The position numbers and the translations under genes were made by a program. A stretch of 64,000 nt of DNA from Leptospira sanjuanensis (lineage in GTDB: Bacteria; Spirochaetota; Leptospiria; Leptospirales; Leptospiraceae): contig NZ_JAIZBG010000002.1 of the NCBI RefSeq assembly GCF_022267325.1, forward strand, positions 241,501-305,500, read 5' to 3'. The notes beneath the pieces were generated by a model. The model ran no database searches. It saw nothing but the letters and a program-made list of their open reading frames with translations, and was not told where the DNA came from. Positions 1-14,672 of the stretch are shown in pieces (the stretch's first letter is position 1; the number at the start of each line of letters is the position of its first letter).

Positions 1-430
1 ATCCGTTTCAGTTCCGCCTGACTTTCCTTTTGCGTGTTGAAGCTGTCCATCAGGATCAACGGGACGGACACGTTATACTTGCTTTGAATGACCTGCGATT
101 GTTTCGCGAAAATTTCCAGAAACGACATTCCGTCTTTGAGAGGAATGAGGGATTTGGGACCGGAAAGCCCCATCGACGTTCCGAGTCCACCGTTCAATTT
201 GATGACGACCAAGTTCTTGAGAATTTCCGGATCGGGAGAATGTTCCGTTTCGATTTGTTCGAGGGTGATTTCGTCCTTTGCGGGGTCCAGATCGCCTACT
301 TCTTCCCAACGAACCATGCCGGTTTCCCCGTTTCGAACCTGGTCCGTCTTTTTTAAAAAGTCCTGAATGAAGGTCTGCGACATCCCTTCGGAAGACATTT
401 TATTTCGGATCAATTCCTCCGATTTCGTTT

Positions 431-443
<13 letters not shown>
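1..443 (-). CDS. UTP-glucose-1-phosphate uridylyltransferase, UDPGP type (3' end outside window)
   Basis: The visible 147 codons are the amino-terminal part of a eukaryotic-like UDPGP-family enzyme, which makes UDP-glucose from UTP and glucose-1-phosphate for surface polysaccharides. The nucleotide-binding loop KLNGGLGTSMG is at residues 82-92, followed by GPKSLIPLKDG and a strand ending LMDSFNT, all typical of the family. The carboxy terminus lies beyond position 1. Two starts are possible: ATG at 443, preceded by GGTGG, and ATG at 434, whose bases overlap the stop of the upstream gene as ATGA. Either way the gene is translationally coupled to the exported protein before it. Bacterial GalU is unrelated in sequence, so no galU symbol is given. 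Confidence 0.85.
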
Positions 444-857
<414 letters not shown>

Positions 858-868
858 GTCTTTTCACC

Positions 869-1888
<1,020 letters not shown>

Positions 1889-2029
1889 ACGAAATTTCCT
1901 GAAGGGAAATTAAAGCAAGTTTATTGTCGTTTTGAACGCATCCGAGAAATTAGAAAATTAAAAAAGTGCGGAAAAGAAAGCTTTACAATTGTTTTCATTG
2001 ATCGAGTCGGAATCGATCTCACCGACCGG

Positions 2030-2596
2030 TTAGTGTTCGCGGATCATTCGATATTGATTGTAAAGAGTATCGTCCGAATCGAAAACGGCTTCGGATAAGG
2101 CGAGGATTTCTCCCGATTGAAGGGATACAACGCGAAGCTGAAGCAAAAACGTCTGATCGTTGAACTGAACCGTTCCTAAAAGCAAAAGATCCACTCCCGA
2201 TAACTTCCCGATTTCCAAACTTTTGTCCGAGAGCACCAGCCCCGATTTTTGAAAACTTTGCTCGTCGATGAGTCGGCCCAGTTGCGATTTTTCCACGAGA
2301 ATCAGCTTTCCAGGCTCTGACATCTGCGGTAGAAGCTGAGAAGAAATCGTGCTTCCGAGCAGGGTCGGCGCTCCGTTTTCGTTTAATAAAGGTAAGATCG
2401 CGAGTTTGAGGGCGTTCTTTTTATCAGGGAAAGAAGCCGCGCGGTTGGTTTGGATTTGTTTTTTCAAAGCGGAAGAAGTTTCTTCCAAAACGGTATTCAA
2501 CGGTTTTGCCGTGTTGTGTCTCGCGGATCTTCCGTTGCCCGCACAAGCGAAGATCAAAAACGAACTTAGGAATATGATAAAAATAGAATGTTTCAT
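2030..2596 (-). CDS. Lipoprotein with FlgO/CsgG-like domain
   Basis: The protein has 188 residues and starts with a hydrophobic signal ending LIFAC at residue 18, a spirochaetal lipobox, so it is probably lipid-anchored. Residues 60-188 read like the FlgO/CsgG fold: LKLAILPLLNENG, a central LVEKSQLGRLIDEQ helix, SGVDLLLLGTVQ and a final LRVVSLQSGEILA strand. Proteins of this family attach to outer-membrane or flagellar assemblies. Its start codon shares one base with the stop of the upstream sensor gene (TGATG), so it is translated from the same mRNA as the 7TM receptor. The family assignment is by pattern only. Confidence 0.6.
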   Translation of the reverse strand: MKHSIFIIFLSSFLIFACAGNGRSARHNTAKPLNTVLEETSSALKKQIQTNRAASFPDKKNALKLAILPLLNENGAPTLLGSTISSQLLPQMSEPGKLILVEKSQLGRLIDEQSFQKSGLVLSDKSLEIGKLSGVDLLLLGTVQFNDQTFLLQLRVVSLQSGEILALSEAVFDSDDTLYNQYRMIREH

Positions 2597-4718
2597 CAGA
2601 AGTATTTGACCAAGGTCACCCTGTTTCCCGTTGAATTGAACTTAACTACGTCGAACGTGGAAAGGGCGTAGGCGACTCCTCTTGTTTGAAGGGGAGTGTT
2701 ATCGTCCGTCTTTGCAAGAGCGTTTCGGACGATTCTCGCGTGATTGAATCCCTTCCCTTCGTCCGTGATTCTGTAACCTACTTTCTGTCTGGAAAGAAAA
2801 TATTCCACGAGAATTTTTTTGTCCCGATAATACGGATCGTTTTGACGCGCAAGAATGAACTGAAAGTAATTTCCGTTTTTCAAGGACTTTGCCTTGTCTT
2901 CGTTCGAAATATTCAGATTTCCGTGTTCGATCGCGTTGATGAGCATTTCCCGAAGACTGGTGCGGATCGAAAGGGTCACGGTCGGGTCCGTAAAGCGCAC
3001 AAGATTGAACGTCAATCTTTGACTCAACAACTCCGCGTTTTGAAGATAGTTGTTCATGGAAAATACGATTCGTTCCTCGTCCAAAAATCTTCCCATAAGA
3101 TCCTGATCGGGTTCAAAGGCCCGTCCCAAAATCTCCCTTCCCGATTCGTGTTCGAGAATTTGAAGACGAACCTGCAATTCCTTCGGTTCCTTGAGGTATT
3201 TCTGCAGGAAGTCCGCGCGGAAATACACAGGTTTTCCGCTGGAAGACAATTCTTCCATTCGTTCCATCACATACAATTTTTTGAATGCGTCTTCGAGTCC
3301 GCCGGTGTTGTACATCAGTTCGAGAAAATTTTTCCCGAGAACGTCCTGCGGCTTGAACCCTAAGAAGGTGGAAATGGATTTGTTGCTTCCCGTAATGATC
3401 CCGTTCGCGTCGAGATCGAAGAGAAAATCCTCTTCTCCTTCGTAGAGATTTTTATATTGAACCGCGGATTGTTCGTGTCTTTGTTTGAGCAGATTCAGAT
3501 TGGCGGCCTGCGTTTCCAGATTCAACGAAAGTTGTTTGATCCGATCGGCGAGACCTAAGGAAAGAAGCACGACTTCGATCGCGGAACCGATCTGCAATCC
3601 CCACTGCGTGAAAAAATTATCCGGAAAAATTCCGAACGCCTTCATCGCGTATAAAAAACTTCCTAGGATCAGAACGGACCAAGCAGTTAAGAAGAATCGG
3701 GCGGGACGATGTCCCTTCCAGGCGCACTGAAGACTGTTGACCAAAAGCAGAATCAAAACGATCAACAATACGAGAATGCTCGAAATCACGCTGAAGGTAT
3801 AACTGAAAAACGTAAGCGAGCCGACGCAGCCGAAGGCGCAGATTCCCATGATCGGATAATAGAATTTGTTCGTGATCGGAGTGATTTTCGAGGATTCCAA
3901 AAAGGATTTTCCGAAAAGACAAGCCGCCAAAAACGCGGAGAACATAAAGAACGGAAGGCTCACGTTCCCCCATTCGGGGTTGTTCGGCCAGAGAAACTGA
4001 AAGGATAAACCGTTCAGGGTCAACTGGAAAAGAATATCAAAAAAAATGAATATACTGTAAAAGAGATAACTTTTGTCGCGAGTAGTCAACAGAAGAAAGA
4101 GATTGTATACGAACATGACCAACATCGTTCCGTAATAAAAACCGAGGGTCGTATACTCTTTGGCGGTTTGTTCCAGAAATTCGGTTCTTGAATACGCGAA
4201 CAAAGGAACCACGATCGAACTCTTGGATTGGATGCGGACGTAATAGTCGTTTTTGGAAAGCGGAGGTTCGCTGAGTTGAAACGGAAAATTCCGGTGTTCT
4301 GCGAGCCTGGACGAAAAAGGAAGTTCGTCTCCGGAAATGACCAATGGCAAAGAACCGTTTCGTTCCGAATACAACTGAAGAGAATCGATCAAACTGTATG
4401 TGAAAACCAGAACCCAGTTTCGTGTGCCCTTCTCCCGATTGGCGACGGGAACACGGATCCAAATCGCTGCTTCGGAATAACCGAGGCTGTTGTTGAACAA
4501 GGGAATGGATTTTCCGGATCGAAAGATTTTCTGAATTTCAGGAAGAGAAAGTTTTCCCGAATGATCCTCGTAATACGTGAGATACGGTTGAAGATCCAAG
4601 CCTTCCATGATTACGCTCGGTTCGAATTCGGAAGAGGAGGTTTGTGCGGGAAGGGAAAAAACCCCGGAAACAAACAAAGTCCATCCGAGAAAGACTTTGA
4701 AGATCCGGAGTTTGCAGA

Positions 4719-4722
<4 letters not shown>
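2596..4722 (-). CDS. 7TM-DISM receptor with PAS and RsbW-like ATPase domain
   Basis: A membrane sensor of 708 residues. Order: signal peptide (ending SLPAQ), extracytoplasmic 7TMR-DISMED2 sensory domain (about 35-180), seven transmembrane helices (about 190-395), a short coiled-coil, a PAS domain (about 425-545; FLFDLDANGIITGSN, GFKPQDVLGKNFLEL), then a carboxy-terminal HATPase of the RsbW/anti-sigma kinase type with N-box LREMLINAIEHGN and G-box TDEGKGFNHAR. There is no obvious phosphoacceptor histidine region, so the output is more likely partner-switching than classical phosphotransfer. The start overlaps the TraB-family gene by four bases (ATGA) and the stop overlaps the FlgO-like lipoprotein gene, giving a tight three-gene operon. 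Confidence 0.8.
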
Positions 4723-5945
<1,223 letters not shown>

Positions 5946-6137
5946 TCCAAATGCAGTGTATGAAACCGAGATCCGAGAGTAAAATGAAATTCTCCCTTTT
6001 TTGAAATCGATTTCCGAAGTGGGATTCTCTTCTTTCGGAACGTCTCAAAAAAGTATTGAAGAATTGAAGACGATCCAATAATGTCTCGTTACTTCTTAGA
6101 GAACTAGATCTATTTATCACCGGGAATTCTGGACACA

Positions 6138-7498
<1,361 letters not shown>

Positions 7499-7502
<4 letters not shown>

Positions 7503-8038
7503 AAAAAAACCTCGCTTTGATCGGCCCCAGGGGGGTCGGAAAATCCAAAGTCTCCCGTAAACTTTCCAAACTGACCGGGATGCCTGTCGTTTCCACGGAT
7601 ATGATCGCCGTGTATGAAATCGGAGGAATTTCCATTCCCGACTTCATTCAAAAGAATGATGGAGACTGGAGAGCGTTTCGGGACTTAGAGTTTCGAATAT
7701 TAGAAAAATTAAAAACTTCCAACGGAATCATCCTGGATTGTGGCGGCGGAATATTATTTGATTTGGATACAAAAGGAAATGAAATCCTCAGCATCCGCAA
7801 AATTGAACTTTTAAAATCGATTGCAGTCGTTTTCGGACTTTCTCGATCCACGGAAACTCTCGTGGAAAAGATTCAAAACGATCCGACCCGCCCTCCTTTA
7901 AGCGCCGTTACATCCTACCGCAACATTTTGGAAACTCGGCTTCCCCACTACAAAAGCGTTTCCGACTATTACTTAGAAATCGATGATTTGAAAGTCGAAG
8001 AGGTTTGTTCCAGAATTCTGCAGAAAATCGAATATTGA
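7499..8038 (+). CDS. aroK: Shikimate kinase
   Basis: Catalyses ATP-dependent phosphorylation of shikimate in aromatic amino-acid synthesis. The 179-residue protein has the P-loop GPRGVGKS at residues 9-16, the substrate-binding STDMIAVYE with a following GGISIPDFI, a WRAFRDLE segment, DCGGG for the Walker-B-like/substrate glycine motif, and DPTRPPL as the lid arginine. Length is normal. The start is TTG, overlapping the TGA of the HDOD gene by four bases; no ATG lies closer to the P-loop, so TTG is the best choice. Confidence 0.85.
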
Positions 8039-8154
8039 ATTGACACATTTTAGAAATATTTGGTTCCCTTTTTTCAAAGCTTTTAGAAAAACAATAATAA
8101 AACCGTATAAAGGCAACTAACGAGCCCTAAAAACGGGATGAGCAGGGAAGAAAG

Positions 8155-9051
<897 letters not shown>

Positions 9052-9120
9052 GCAAATAACGATTCAAAAAAGAATGAATCGAATCTCCGTTTCCAAATAA
9101 AAAAATTAGAGTGAGTTCCC

Positions 9121-10551
9121 CTACGAACGATTCGATCGATCGATTGTTTGCAAAGCCCTTTTTCTCAATAGAAGCGATTGGATCCGTTCATGTCTTTCTT
9201 TCGTAAGAGGCATGAATAAAAAGAGAAAGGATCCGATAAGAAAAAAACTTCCTACAACCGGTCCGAATAGAATCGAAAGCCGAAATCCGAGTTCCGGAAT
9301 CTGTTCGATCGATCCTTCTTGATATCCGATCGCGCCGAGTAAAATCCCTCCGAGACCGAGTCCCAGCGCCCTTGCGATTTTTGTGGCCATCTTCCAAAGA
9401 CCGAAAAACCAACCTTCCCGTTTTTCTCCGGTTTTGAGTTCGTCGTAGTCTACGATGTCCGCAACGAGAGAATCGAAAAGCAATACGGCACCCGCAAAAA
9501 ATCCTCCGAATACGGCGGCGAACAGGATCGGAAAAATCCCTCTTTCCGGGAAGAGAGGATAAACGACCACAGTCATCGATCCTAAGAGAAACACACCCCA
9601 GAACGCGGGAGTTTTTTTCCCGAACTTTCCCGCGAGAAACACCCAAAGCAGGATCGAAAGGATCAGACAAAATACGAACGGAAGCAGGATCGCCAAACCG
9701 ATTTCCGTTTCGGTCAAACGAATTCTATATTTGTAATATAGATTTACGATCGAAGAGTTAAACGTCCTCCCGAAGGTGGCGGTGATAAAGGCGAGTAACA
9801 ACGGGAGAAAATAACGATTTTTGAATACGCTTGTGATTTGACGGGACCAGGAAAGACTTCTCCGTTTCGAAACCGAATTTTGATTCGGCATCGGGTCGTT
9901 CCGATCCCTTCCCCGCGTCGCTATAAACGTCAGGACCGCCGTCGCCGTCAAAATACAGGCGATCGTGATCGAGGTATAGCTCCTCGTGATCAACAGTCTT
10001 TCCGTCTCAGTCGAGGTCGGGAAGACGGCGGAATAAACGGAAGGCAAAATCAGAACGAGAATAAATCCGATGTTGCTGAAGAAAAATCTCCAACCGAAAA
10101 TTCTTGTTCTTTCTCGGGGTTCGAAAGACATTTCTCCGCCGAGAGCGATATGCGGTACAGCAAGAATCGTCATCGACGTGTTTACGAGCAGATAGATTCC
10201 CAATAAAAAGAAAAACTTCTCCGTTTGCGTATCCAATGCGGGAGGGGAAAACATGAAAAAAACGGAAAGTCCTAAAAGAATCCCTCCGATCAAAATATAC
10301 GGTCTCCGTTTACCGAATCTGGATCGACTGTGATCGGAGATATATCCCATCAGCGGATCGGAAACCGCGTCCCATAGAACCGCTACGGCCAGGGCGATGC
10401 CGGCTAACGCGGGTTTGAGTCCGATCGCGGTTACGAAAAATTCGAGTAAATAGATTTGAGCGAGAACTTCAACGGCTGTGATTCCGATCTCGGCGGTCGC
10501 ATATCCCGCCATAACTCGGACGGGAATGGGTTTTGAATTTGGGCGCATCAT
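9121..10551 (-). CDS. MFS transporter of the GPH (sugar:cation symporter) type
   Basis: A 476-residue membrane protein with about twelve hydrophobic helices. Residues 55-85 hold the diagnostic GPH/MFS_2 loop: LWDAVSDPLMGYISDHSRSR followed by GKRRPYI. A second conserved segment, DSLVADIVDYDELKTGEKREG, lies around residue 355. Such proteins carry glycosides, pentosides or related solutes with a cation, but the substrate cannot be read from the sequence. The start has two consecutive ATG codons. It lies 19 bp after an SDR gene on the same strand and may share its mRNA. Confidence 0.8.
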   Translation of the reverse strand: MMRPNSKPIPVRVMAGYATAEIGITAVEVLAQIYLLEFFVTAIGLKPALAGIALAVAVLWDAVSDPLMGYISDHSRSRFGKRRPYILIGGILLGLSVFFMFSPPALDTQTEKFFFLLGIYLLVNTSMTILAVPHIALGGEMSFEPRERTRIFGWRFFFSNIGFILVLILPSVYSAVFPTSTETERLLITRSYTSITIACILTATAVLTFIATRGRDRNDPMPNQNSVSKRRSLSWSRQITSVFKNRYFLPLLLAFITATFGRTFNSSIVNLYYKYRIRLTETEIGLAILLPFVFCLILSILLWVFLAGKFGKKTPAFWGVFLLGSMTVVVYPLFPERGIFPILFAAVFGGFFAGAVLLFDSLVADIVDYDELKTGEKREGWFFGLWKMATKIARALGLGLGGILLGAIGYQEGSIEQIPELGFRLSILFGPVVGSFFLIGSFLFLFMPLTKERHERIQSLLLRKRALQTIDRSNRS

Positions 10552-10570
10552 CGCAATTGCGAACGAAAGT

Positions 10571-11377
10571 CTATCCTTTGACGTAAGTCGATTGTTTCTT
10601 TAAACCTTTGCGTTTGAGCATCGGACCGAGAATTCCCGCCGTTGCAGGAAAAGCGTTTCCGATCTTGGCAAGAATTCCTCTGCTTCCCGGTATCAAAACT
10701 TCCAGCGGCTTTTTGGTCAGAACTTTTCCGAGGATAATTCCGGTCACTTGTTCCGCGGTTAGTACCTTATCTCCGGAGAATGTCATGGAAGCTTGTTCGT
10801 AATCCTTTTGCAGGTCGAGCATCGGAGTTTTGATCGCGTCGGGGCAAACAACGGTCACGAATACGTTCTTTTCTTTTAGTTCCTGTGCGATCGCGAGTGA
10901 AAATCCGCGGACCGCAAACTTGGAAGTGGAATACAAGGAGATTCCCGAGATAGGCGCGACTCCCGCAAGAGAAGCGATGTTTACGATATGCCCGGCGCCC
11001 GAGGCCACCATTCTTGTCGCGGCCTCTCTTGTTCCGTACATAACGCCCTTTGCATTGATGTCCATGTGACGATCGATATGAGCCGCAGGAACCTCGTAGA
11101 TATAACCGGGAAGAAGATAACCGGCAACGTTTAAAAGCGCGTCGATCTTCCCCCATTTTTTATACGCGAGATCCATGACCTTCTTCCAATCGTTCGGCGA
11201 CGTTACGTCGAGTTTGGAAACAAGGACTCGGTTCTTTTCGTTTTTCCAAGGAGAAGCGAATTTTTTGAGTTCTTTTTCATTGATGTCCGTGATCAAGATC
11301 GAATGTCCAGCGGCAAAGGCCTCTTTCGCCAACTCTTTTCCGAGTCCGCCCACACAACCGGTAATCATTAAAATCAT
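10571..11377 (-). CDS. Short-chain dehydrogenase/reductase
   Basis: A classical SDR of 268 residues with a Rossmann fold. The cofactor loop TGCVGGLG is at residues 6-13, Asp31 after the second strand favours NAD(H), NVAG is at 83-86, and the catalytic Ser136 (NIASLAG), Tyr149 and Lys153 (YSTSK) are all present. The carboxy terminus is basic. Substrate unknown. It is in a same-strand cluster: a small membrane protein, a metallo-beta-lactamase-fold hydrolase, this gene and the GPH transporter, with gaps of 19-60 bp, suggesting a common operon. Confidence 0.85.
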   Translation of the reverse strand: MILMITGCVGGLGKELAKEAFAAGHSILITDINEKELKKFASPWKNEKNRVLVSKLDVTSPNDWKKVMDLAYKKWGKIDALLNVAGYLLPGYIYEVPAAHIDRHMDINAKGVMYGTREAATRMVASGAGHIVNIASLAGVAPISGISLYSTSKFAVRGFSLAIAQELKEKNVFVTVVCPDAIKTPMLDLQKDYEQASMTFSGDKVLTAEQVTGIILGKVLTKKPLEVLIPGSRGILAKIGNAFPATAGILGPMLKRKGLKKQSTYVKG

Positions 11378-11401
11378 AATATTCTATTTCCTTACTATAG
11401 A

Positions 11402-12505
11402 TTAAACGACCGGAGAACCGAAAGAAAGTCTTCCGAAACTGAACGTAGGCGCGGTTCCGGGAAAAAGCCAATAGCTCGTCATTTCCGAGGAAGGCATCAC
11501 GTTGTAGAAATTTGGATTCCGAGAGGACTTTCCCGCCATTTCCTTTTCCTGAACCATGGAGATATATTGTTCCAAGCCGATTTCGAGAGTGTTTCCGTTC
11601 AAAATCACTTCCATTCCGGTCGCCTTTGCGTATTTACGAACGCCCGGAATTCTCGAATGCAAAGGAGAATAACTGTCCGCGCTCACTCCGTTTTCGCTCG
11701 AAACGAAAATTCCTTCGGGAGTATGAGCCACCAAAGAATGATTTCCCGCGGTATGACCCGGAGTTCGGATGAGCGCAACCCCTTGTCCGAGTTCTACGTC
11801 TCCGTCCAAAACGACGATACGATCGCTCGCGACTCCGCCCGTTCCGTTCGGACAATACCAATCCGATTGAGGAGGAAGAAGTCCTTGTACGGAATCCCAT
11901 TCCTGTTTCATGACAAGAAGTTTCGCGTTCGGGAAATATCCTTTTTCTCCGTTTGCTCCGAGCCATTTGCGGATGTCCTGCGTATGAAGATGATCATACG
12001 AAATATAATCCACCTTTTCCGGAGAAATCCCCGCGTCTTCGAGACATTCTTCCACCGTGTTTAAGATCGGTGCGATGATCTTTTTGCCGATGGATTGAAA
12101 GGGACCGAAACTTTCTGCGAGCCGTTTAAAGAACGGGGTTTCCGCATTCCCGTCCAAGTCGGAAGGAGAAAACAAAAGCGTTTTGATTCCTTCCGAAGTT
12201 TTGTATTGAACGATGAACAATCGATTGAGGATGTGCATGTACGGAGTCGGAAGGCTGTACGCGTTCAAGAGCGCATAACGCGTCGGATATGGAACCCGCA
12301 CGAGATCGTAGGATCTGTAAAAGACAACCTGCGAACCGGATAACATCTTCTCCCGAAATTTCCGGGAACGTTTTCGAACGTCTTCCAGGCGATCCACAGG
12401 ATGCGGAAGGTCTCTGGAACCGACAAAGTCCGGAATGGGCTTGATCGAAGAATCCTTTTTCGTTTTGGAAGCGGACGTCGTTTTGTTTGCGGTTGCCTTT
12501 GCCAT
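11402..12505 (-). CDS. Metallo-beta-lactamase-fold hydrolase
   Basis: The protein has 367 residues from the preferred start. After a basic Lys/Thr/Ser-rich leader of about 25 residues, it contains metal-ligand motifs of the MBL fold: YDHLHTQD (the HxHxD-like site) and later TPGHTAGNHSL, with SSENGVSAD as a possible further ligand segment. The start at 12505 is chosen because GAGGAAATTGAAG lies immediately before its ATG; an open frame continues 18 codons upstream without a ribosome-binding site. Substrate not evident. It is the middle gene of the minus-strand cluster from 12934 to 9121. Confidence 0.7.
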   Translation of the reverse strand: MAKATANKTTSASKTKKDSSIKPIPDFVGSRDLPHPVDRLEDVRKRSRKFREKMLSGSQVVFYRSYDLVRVPYPTRYALLNAYSLPTPYMHILNRLFIVQYKTSEGIKTLLFSPSDLDGNAETPFFKRLAESFGPFQSIGKKIIAPILNTVEECLEDAGISPEKVDYISYDHLHTQDIRKWLGANGEKGYFPNAKLLVMKQEWDSVQGLLPPQSDWYCPNGTGGVASDRIVVLDGDVELGQGVALIRTPGHTAGNHSLVAHTPEGIFVSSENGVSADSYSPLHSRIPGVRKYAKATGMEVILNGNTLEIGLEQYISMVQEKEMAGKSSRNPNFYNVMPSSEMTSYWLFPGTAPTFSFGRLSFGSPVV

Positions 12506-12565
12506 CTTCAATTTCCTCGATTGATCAGTATGATAAGATTCGAATCCTCGCCGATACAAACGATC

Positions 12566-12934
12566 TTAGAACGGTTTGTAGAGAACGATGTACGAAACGA
12601 CGAGCCCGAGCAACGGGAAGCCGAACCAGAACACTTTTCCTAGAGAAGGTTTTTTGTAAACCGCGGTCAAAAGTCCGCCGTATGCGAGCCAGATCGCGAA
12701 CTTTGCGATCACCCAACCCGGCCAAGGCCAAAGAATTCCGAGCCTTGCAAGCATTCCGAATCCGCCTAACAGGATGAAGAACATTCCGATTCCGTGCGTG
12801 ATTGCCACGATTTTACGATTGGTGAATTCTTTATTTCCTCCGTTGAGAACGTGAAGCGTCACCCCGCCGAGCGCGGTAAAAAGGAGAAGAATTCCGAAGA
12901 TGTGAACCATTTTATAGACTGTGTAAGAAATCAT
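12566..12934 (-). CDS. Small four-helix membrane protein, unknown function
   Basis: A 122-residue protein with four hydrophobic segments (about 8-27, 42-62, 73-90 and 100-118), a KMVHIFG first helix and a WPWPGWVIAKF loop. I do not recognise a function; the layout of an early histidine on the first helix recalls small haem- or quinone-associated membrane proteins, but nothing decides this. It is the first gene of the minus-strand cluster with the MBL-fold hydrolase 60 bp downstream. Confidence 0.65.
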   Translation of the reverse strand: MISYTVYKMVHIFGILLLFTALGGVTLHVLNGGNKEFTNRKIVAITHGIGMFFILLGGFGMLARLGILWPWPGWVIAKFAIWLAYGGLLTAVYKKPSLGKVFWFGFPLLGLVVSYIVLYKPF

Positions 12935-13424
12935 AAACCAGCGTTTCCTTATTGATCGTCGTATGTTCTCCGATCGAGAACCGCCTGACTAGGCGACCGA
13001 GGGCGCAATGTGCCGCTCACGGCAGTCCAATCTTCCGGGGAGAATGGACTTTGGCAACGATTGTTTGTCGAAAGTAGCTGTTCTACGAAGACTTCTTTCT
13101 AAAAACATAGGATCTGCAAATGGGTCTCCTCAAATGACAAGAGTCGGCTAAATGGTAATTATAAAATAAAAATCTCGGTTTTTACAAAAGAGCCGCAGTT
13201 TTTAAATTAAATTTCTCTTGCATTACTTTCGTTTGTGATTTCTATGGCTATAGAATATCACAAACGAGATATTTTTCAAAGTGAAGATTGATTATTAACA
13301 AACGTAACGAATTGAAGAATTTTTTGCTACAAAGTTTCACTGTATTTAGAATCGTCAAGAATTCCTTGATAGACTTTATCGTGAAAAATATCCGCGATTG
13401 TGAGCATACTTTTGGGAGATTCGC
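12935..13424. other. 490-bp intergenic region without a gene
   Basis: No convincing coding frame. The left half is GC-balanced and the right half AT-rich. It must hold the divergent promoters for the small membrane protein (minus) and the outer-membrane protein at 13425 (plus). Its only clear structure is the long palindrome at 13230-13266. Confidence 0.6.
13230..13266. promoter_or_regulatory. 16-bp-arm palindrome upstream of the outer-membrane protein gene
   Basis: The arms CGTTTGTGAT and ATCACAAACG are exact complements, and the inner TTCTAT and ATAGAA continue the stem with one bulged base. A TTGCAT at 13219-13224 and a TATAGAAT overlapping the right arm could be promoter elements, so the palindrome may be an operator; it lies 160 bp before the next gene. 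It is not followed by a T-run and does not look like a simple terminator. Confidence 0.45.
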
Positions 13425-14657
13425 ATGAATTTAAAAGGGAATTTGATTTTATTATGTTTATTTGCGCTAAGCGTTACGGAGATAGCCGCGCAAAATCAGG
13501 GAGATGCACCATCACCGGCTCCGTCTTCATCGAAAGAAAGAAACGTTGAAATGTTCTTTAGAGTGACCGATAATAATATCGACTCAGCAACGGCAAAGAA
13601 TGCAATTCTAACGCAGAATTCTTTGATGTTGAACAAGGCATTCGGTGGAACGAGTTTCATGTCCTTTCCAAGTGCTCAAAATTTTAAGGGCAAGGGTTTC
13701 GATTGGGGAATGGGAATTCAGAACGGGATCTATAAAAGTAATATTTTAGTTTCGTACGCTGGTCTAAAAACGGACGGTTTCCAAAATTTTGAATATGAGA
13801 AATCAACGTTAGCTCTTGGATCCGGATCAACCGCTAGCCGGATGACTACGACTTTGTTCGACGACTATATTTATGATAACAATAAATTGAGAACCGCTCG
13901 GATTGGCTATGTCGGTGAGATTCTTCCATGGCATGCCAATGCGAATAAATTCCTCTCAAATATCGGTTTTAGATTCGGGTTGGAATTGAATGGAAATTCT
14001 ACTCAGCTTAATTCTACTTATAACATTTATTCTTCCAGTTTTTCCTCGACAGCGAGTTCGGGCGCTACTACAACCTCTCAATTGAGCTCGATAGACTTTT
14101 TAACACAAAGAAAAATCGATTATTACGAAGCGTTTGTCAACGGAGTGATCGGATTAAGTTATACTCTTGAACTTAAGGAAAAGCATAGATTCTTTTTTAG
14201 CGTTGAACACTTTGAAAGCGTAGCAAATAGCGGGAAATACTCCGAAGAGGTAAAAGCGTTCGTCAACCTGGGCTCTGCATTCGGTTCTTCATCATCAAGC
14301 TCTGCAAGTCCTTTGTTAATTCCGTTTACGACAAAAGTAAAGGGCGGCGCTACAACGGAACTCGTCGGAAATCGATTTCAATTCGGGTATACGTATCAGT
14401 TTACTGAATTATTTGGTTTAAATCTTTCTTACGGATATTGGGACGCAACGCATACGGTTACCGATTCGAAAGTGAAAGAGACGGCAAATCCGCTCACGTT
14501 AATCGGTTCGATGTTTTCGAGCTCGTCTTCTTCGAGTTCGTCAATGAGTTCCGCATTGCTGGGCTTTTATTTTTCGGGAGCGCCTGCGCTCGGACCGTTG
14601 CCATCAACTCGTGACGTAAGATCCCAAATTTCGATCGCAGCAACGCTTCGATATTGA
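13425..14657 (+). CDS. Probable outer-membrane beta-barrel protein with poly-serine loops
   Basis: The protein has 410 residues with a signal peptide ending IAAQ at about residue 23. The mature sequence alternates polar and hydrophobic residues in short strands (FDWGMGIQNG, FRFGLELNGN, FQFGYTYQF, LNLSYGYWDA) and ends in an aromatic residue (ATLRY), as expected for a beta barrel. Putative loops are extremely serine-rich: YSSSFSSTASSG, FGSSSSSSAS and a run of nine serines before MSS. Codon use is more AT-rich than in neighbouring genes. I do not recognise a family. It converges on the adenylate cyclase gene with 15 bp between stops. Confidence 0.6.
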   Translation: MNLKGNLILLCLFALSVTEIAAQNQGDAPSPAPSSSKERNVEMFFRVTDNNIDSATAKNAILTQNSLMLNKAFGGTSFMSFPSAQNFKGKGFDWGMGIQNGIYKSNILVSYAGLKTDGFQNFEYEKSTLALGSGSTASRMTTTLFDDYIYDNNKLRTARIGYVGEILPWHANANKFLSNIGFRFGLELNGNSTQLNSTYNIYSSSFSSTASSGATTTSQLSSIDFLTQRKIDYYEAFVNGVIGLSYTLELKEKHRFFFSVEHFESVANSGKYSEEVKAFVNLGSAFGSSSSSSASPLLIPFTTKVKGGATTELVGNRFQFGYTYQFTELFGLNLSYGYWDATHTVTDSKVKETANPLTLIGSMFSSSSSSSSSMSSALLGFYFSGAPALGPLPSTRDVRSQISIAATLRY

Positions 14658-14672
14658 GGATAAGAATACGGT

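Noticed and set aside
1893..1911. Terminator after the alpha/beta-hydrolase-like gene
   Set aside because: AATTTCC and GGAAATT form a short stem but no T-run follows.
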